5,166 nucleotides of DNA. It comes from a bacterium. Its GTDB lineage: Bacteria; SZUA-79; Acidulodesulfobacterales; Acidulodesulfobacteraceae. The notes under the pieces are model-generated. The model searched no databases, had not been told where the DNA came from, and saw only the letters and a program-made list of their open reading frames with translations. The DNA lies in assembly GCA_021799935.1 (NCBI GenBank), contig JAJYZM010000101.1:1-5166 (forward strand), given 5' to 3'. Each line of letters opens with the position of its first letter. Within the stretch, counting starts at the first letter, position 1. Shown in pieces: positions 5,057 through 5,166 of the stretch. The position numbers and the translations under genes were made by a program.

Positions 5057-5166
5057 ATGAAAACGATAAAACTTGAAAATAAATCAGAATTTCTTAGCGT
5101 GAAAGAAGTTGCAGAATATCTTCGCATTAGTATTGTTACAATCCGTTCGGCAATCAAAAAAAAGGA
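5057..5166 (+). CDS. Excisionase/MerR-like helix-turn-helix DNA-binding protein, 3'-partial
   Basis: Thirty-six complete codons are visible before the window ends in frame. After a short polar lead (MKTIKLENKSE) comes FLSVKEVAEYLRISIVTIRS (residues 12-31), the signature of the HTH_17/excisionase family: the (L/F)(L/T/S)VKEVAEYL(x)(V/I)S helix and turn, then a recognition helix followed by a Lys run. Proteins with this N-terminus include phage and ICE excisionases, AlpA-like regulators and small plasmid regulators. The missing C-terminal part prevents a choice. It is transcribed divergently from the CI-like repressor from a consensus promoter with palindromes, which suits an early-acting excision factor or activator released on induction. 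Bases 5156-5163 are a run of eight A in frame as AAA-AAA-AAG. Confidence 0.75.
   Translation, partial: MKTIKLENKSEFLSVKEVAEYLRISIVTIRSAIKKK

Noticed and set aside
1..5166. Search for tRNA, rRNA, CRISPR arrays and insertion sequence ends
   Set aside because: No cloverleaf, regularly spaced repeats, transposase motif or paired terminal inverted repeats were seen by eye.

Overview
The window looks like part of a mobile element from a Gram-negative bacterium, either an integrative conjugative element or a conjugative plasmid/prophage-like hybrid. A large F-type TraG-like conjugation protein fills the left half. A phage-style immunity switch fills the right half: a CI/LexA-fold repressor diverging from an excisionase-type helix-turn-helix gene. 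No housekeeping gene is present, so the host cannot be named. The TraG family implies a double-membrane cell, and the overall low GC suggests a low-GC host.

Layout. 1-2439 (+) encodes the TraG-like protein, probably missing its N-terminal part to the left of the window. 2447-2473 is a strong intrinsic terminator shared by convergent transcripts. 2501-2746 (-) encodes an 81-residue single-span membrane protein. It has a recognisable sigma70-type promoter and a structured leader with two hairpins. 2907-4061 (-) and 4070-4888 (-) form an apparent two-gene operon: the upstream gene is an XRE-S24 repressor, and the downstream gene is an unrecognised 384-residue membrane protein with a signal peptide, a TPR-like stretch and one internal membrane span. 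4889-5056 is the divergent control region. It holds a near-consensus promoter with an UP-like element pointing right, an extended -10 promoter pointing left, and three inverted repeats that could be operators. 5057 to the window end (+) starts an excisionase/MerR-like HTH gene, cut by the edge.

How it may work together (inference). The repressor would hold off the very strong rightward promoter, which starts the excision or early programme, and would tune its own leftward promoter. The 384-residue membrane protein is translated from the same message, so it should be made in the dormant state. That is the position of lambda rexAB-type exclusion genes. The 81-residue membrane protein lies next to the traG-like gene, where F traS and SXT eex (entry exclusion) are found in their elements, though here it is on the opposite strand.

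Base composition changes sharply near 2820-2880. The traG-like gene and the 81-residue gene are moderate in GC, while everything to the right is very AT-rich. This suggests the immunity module has a different history from the transfer module.
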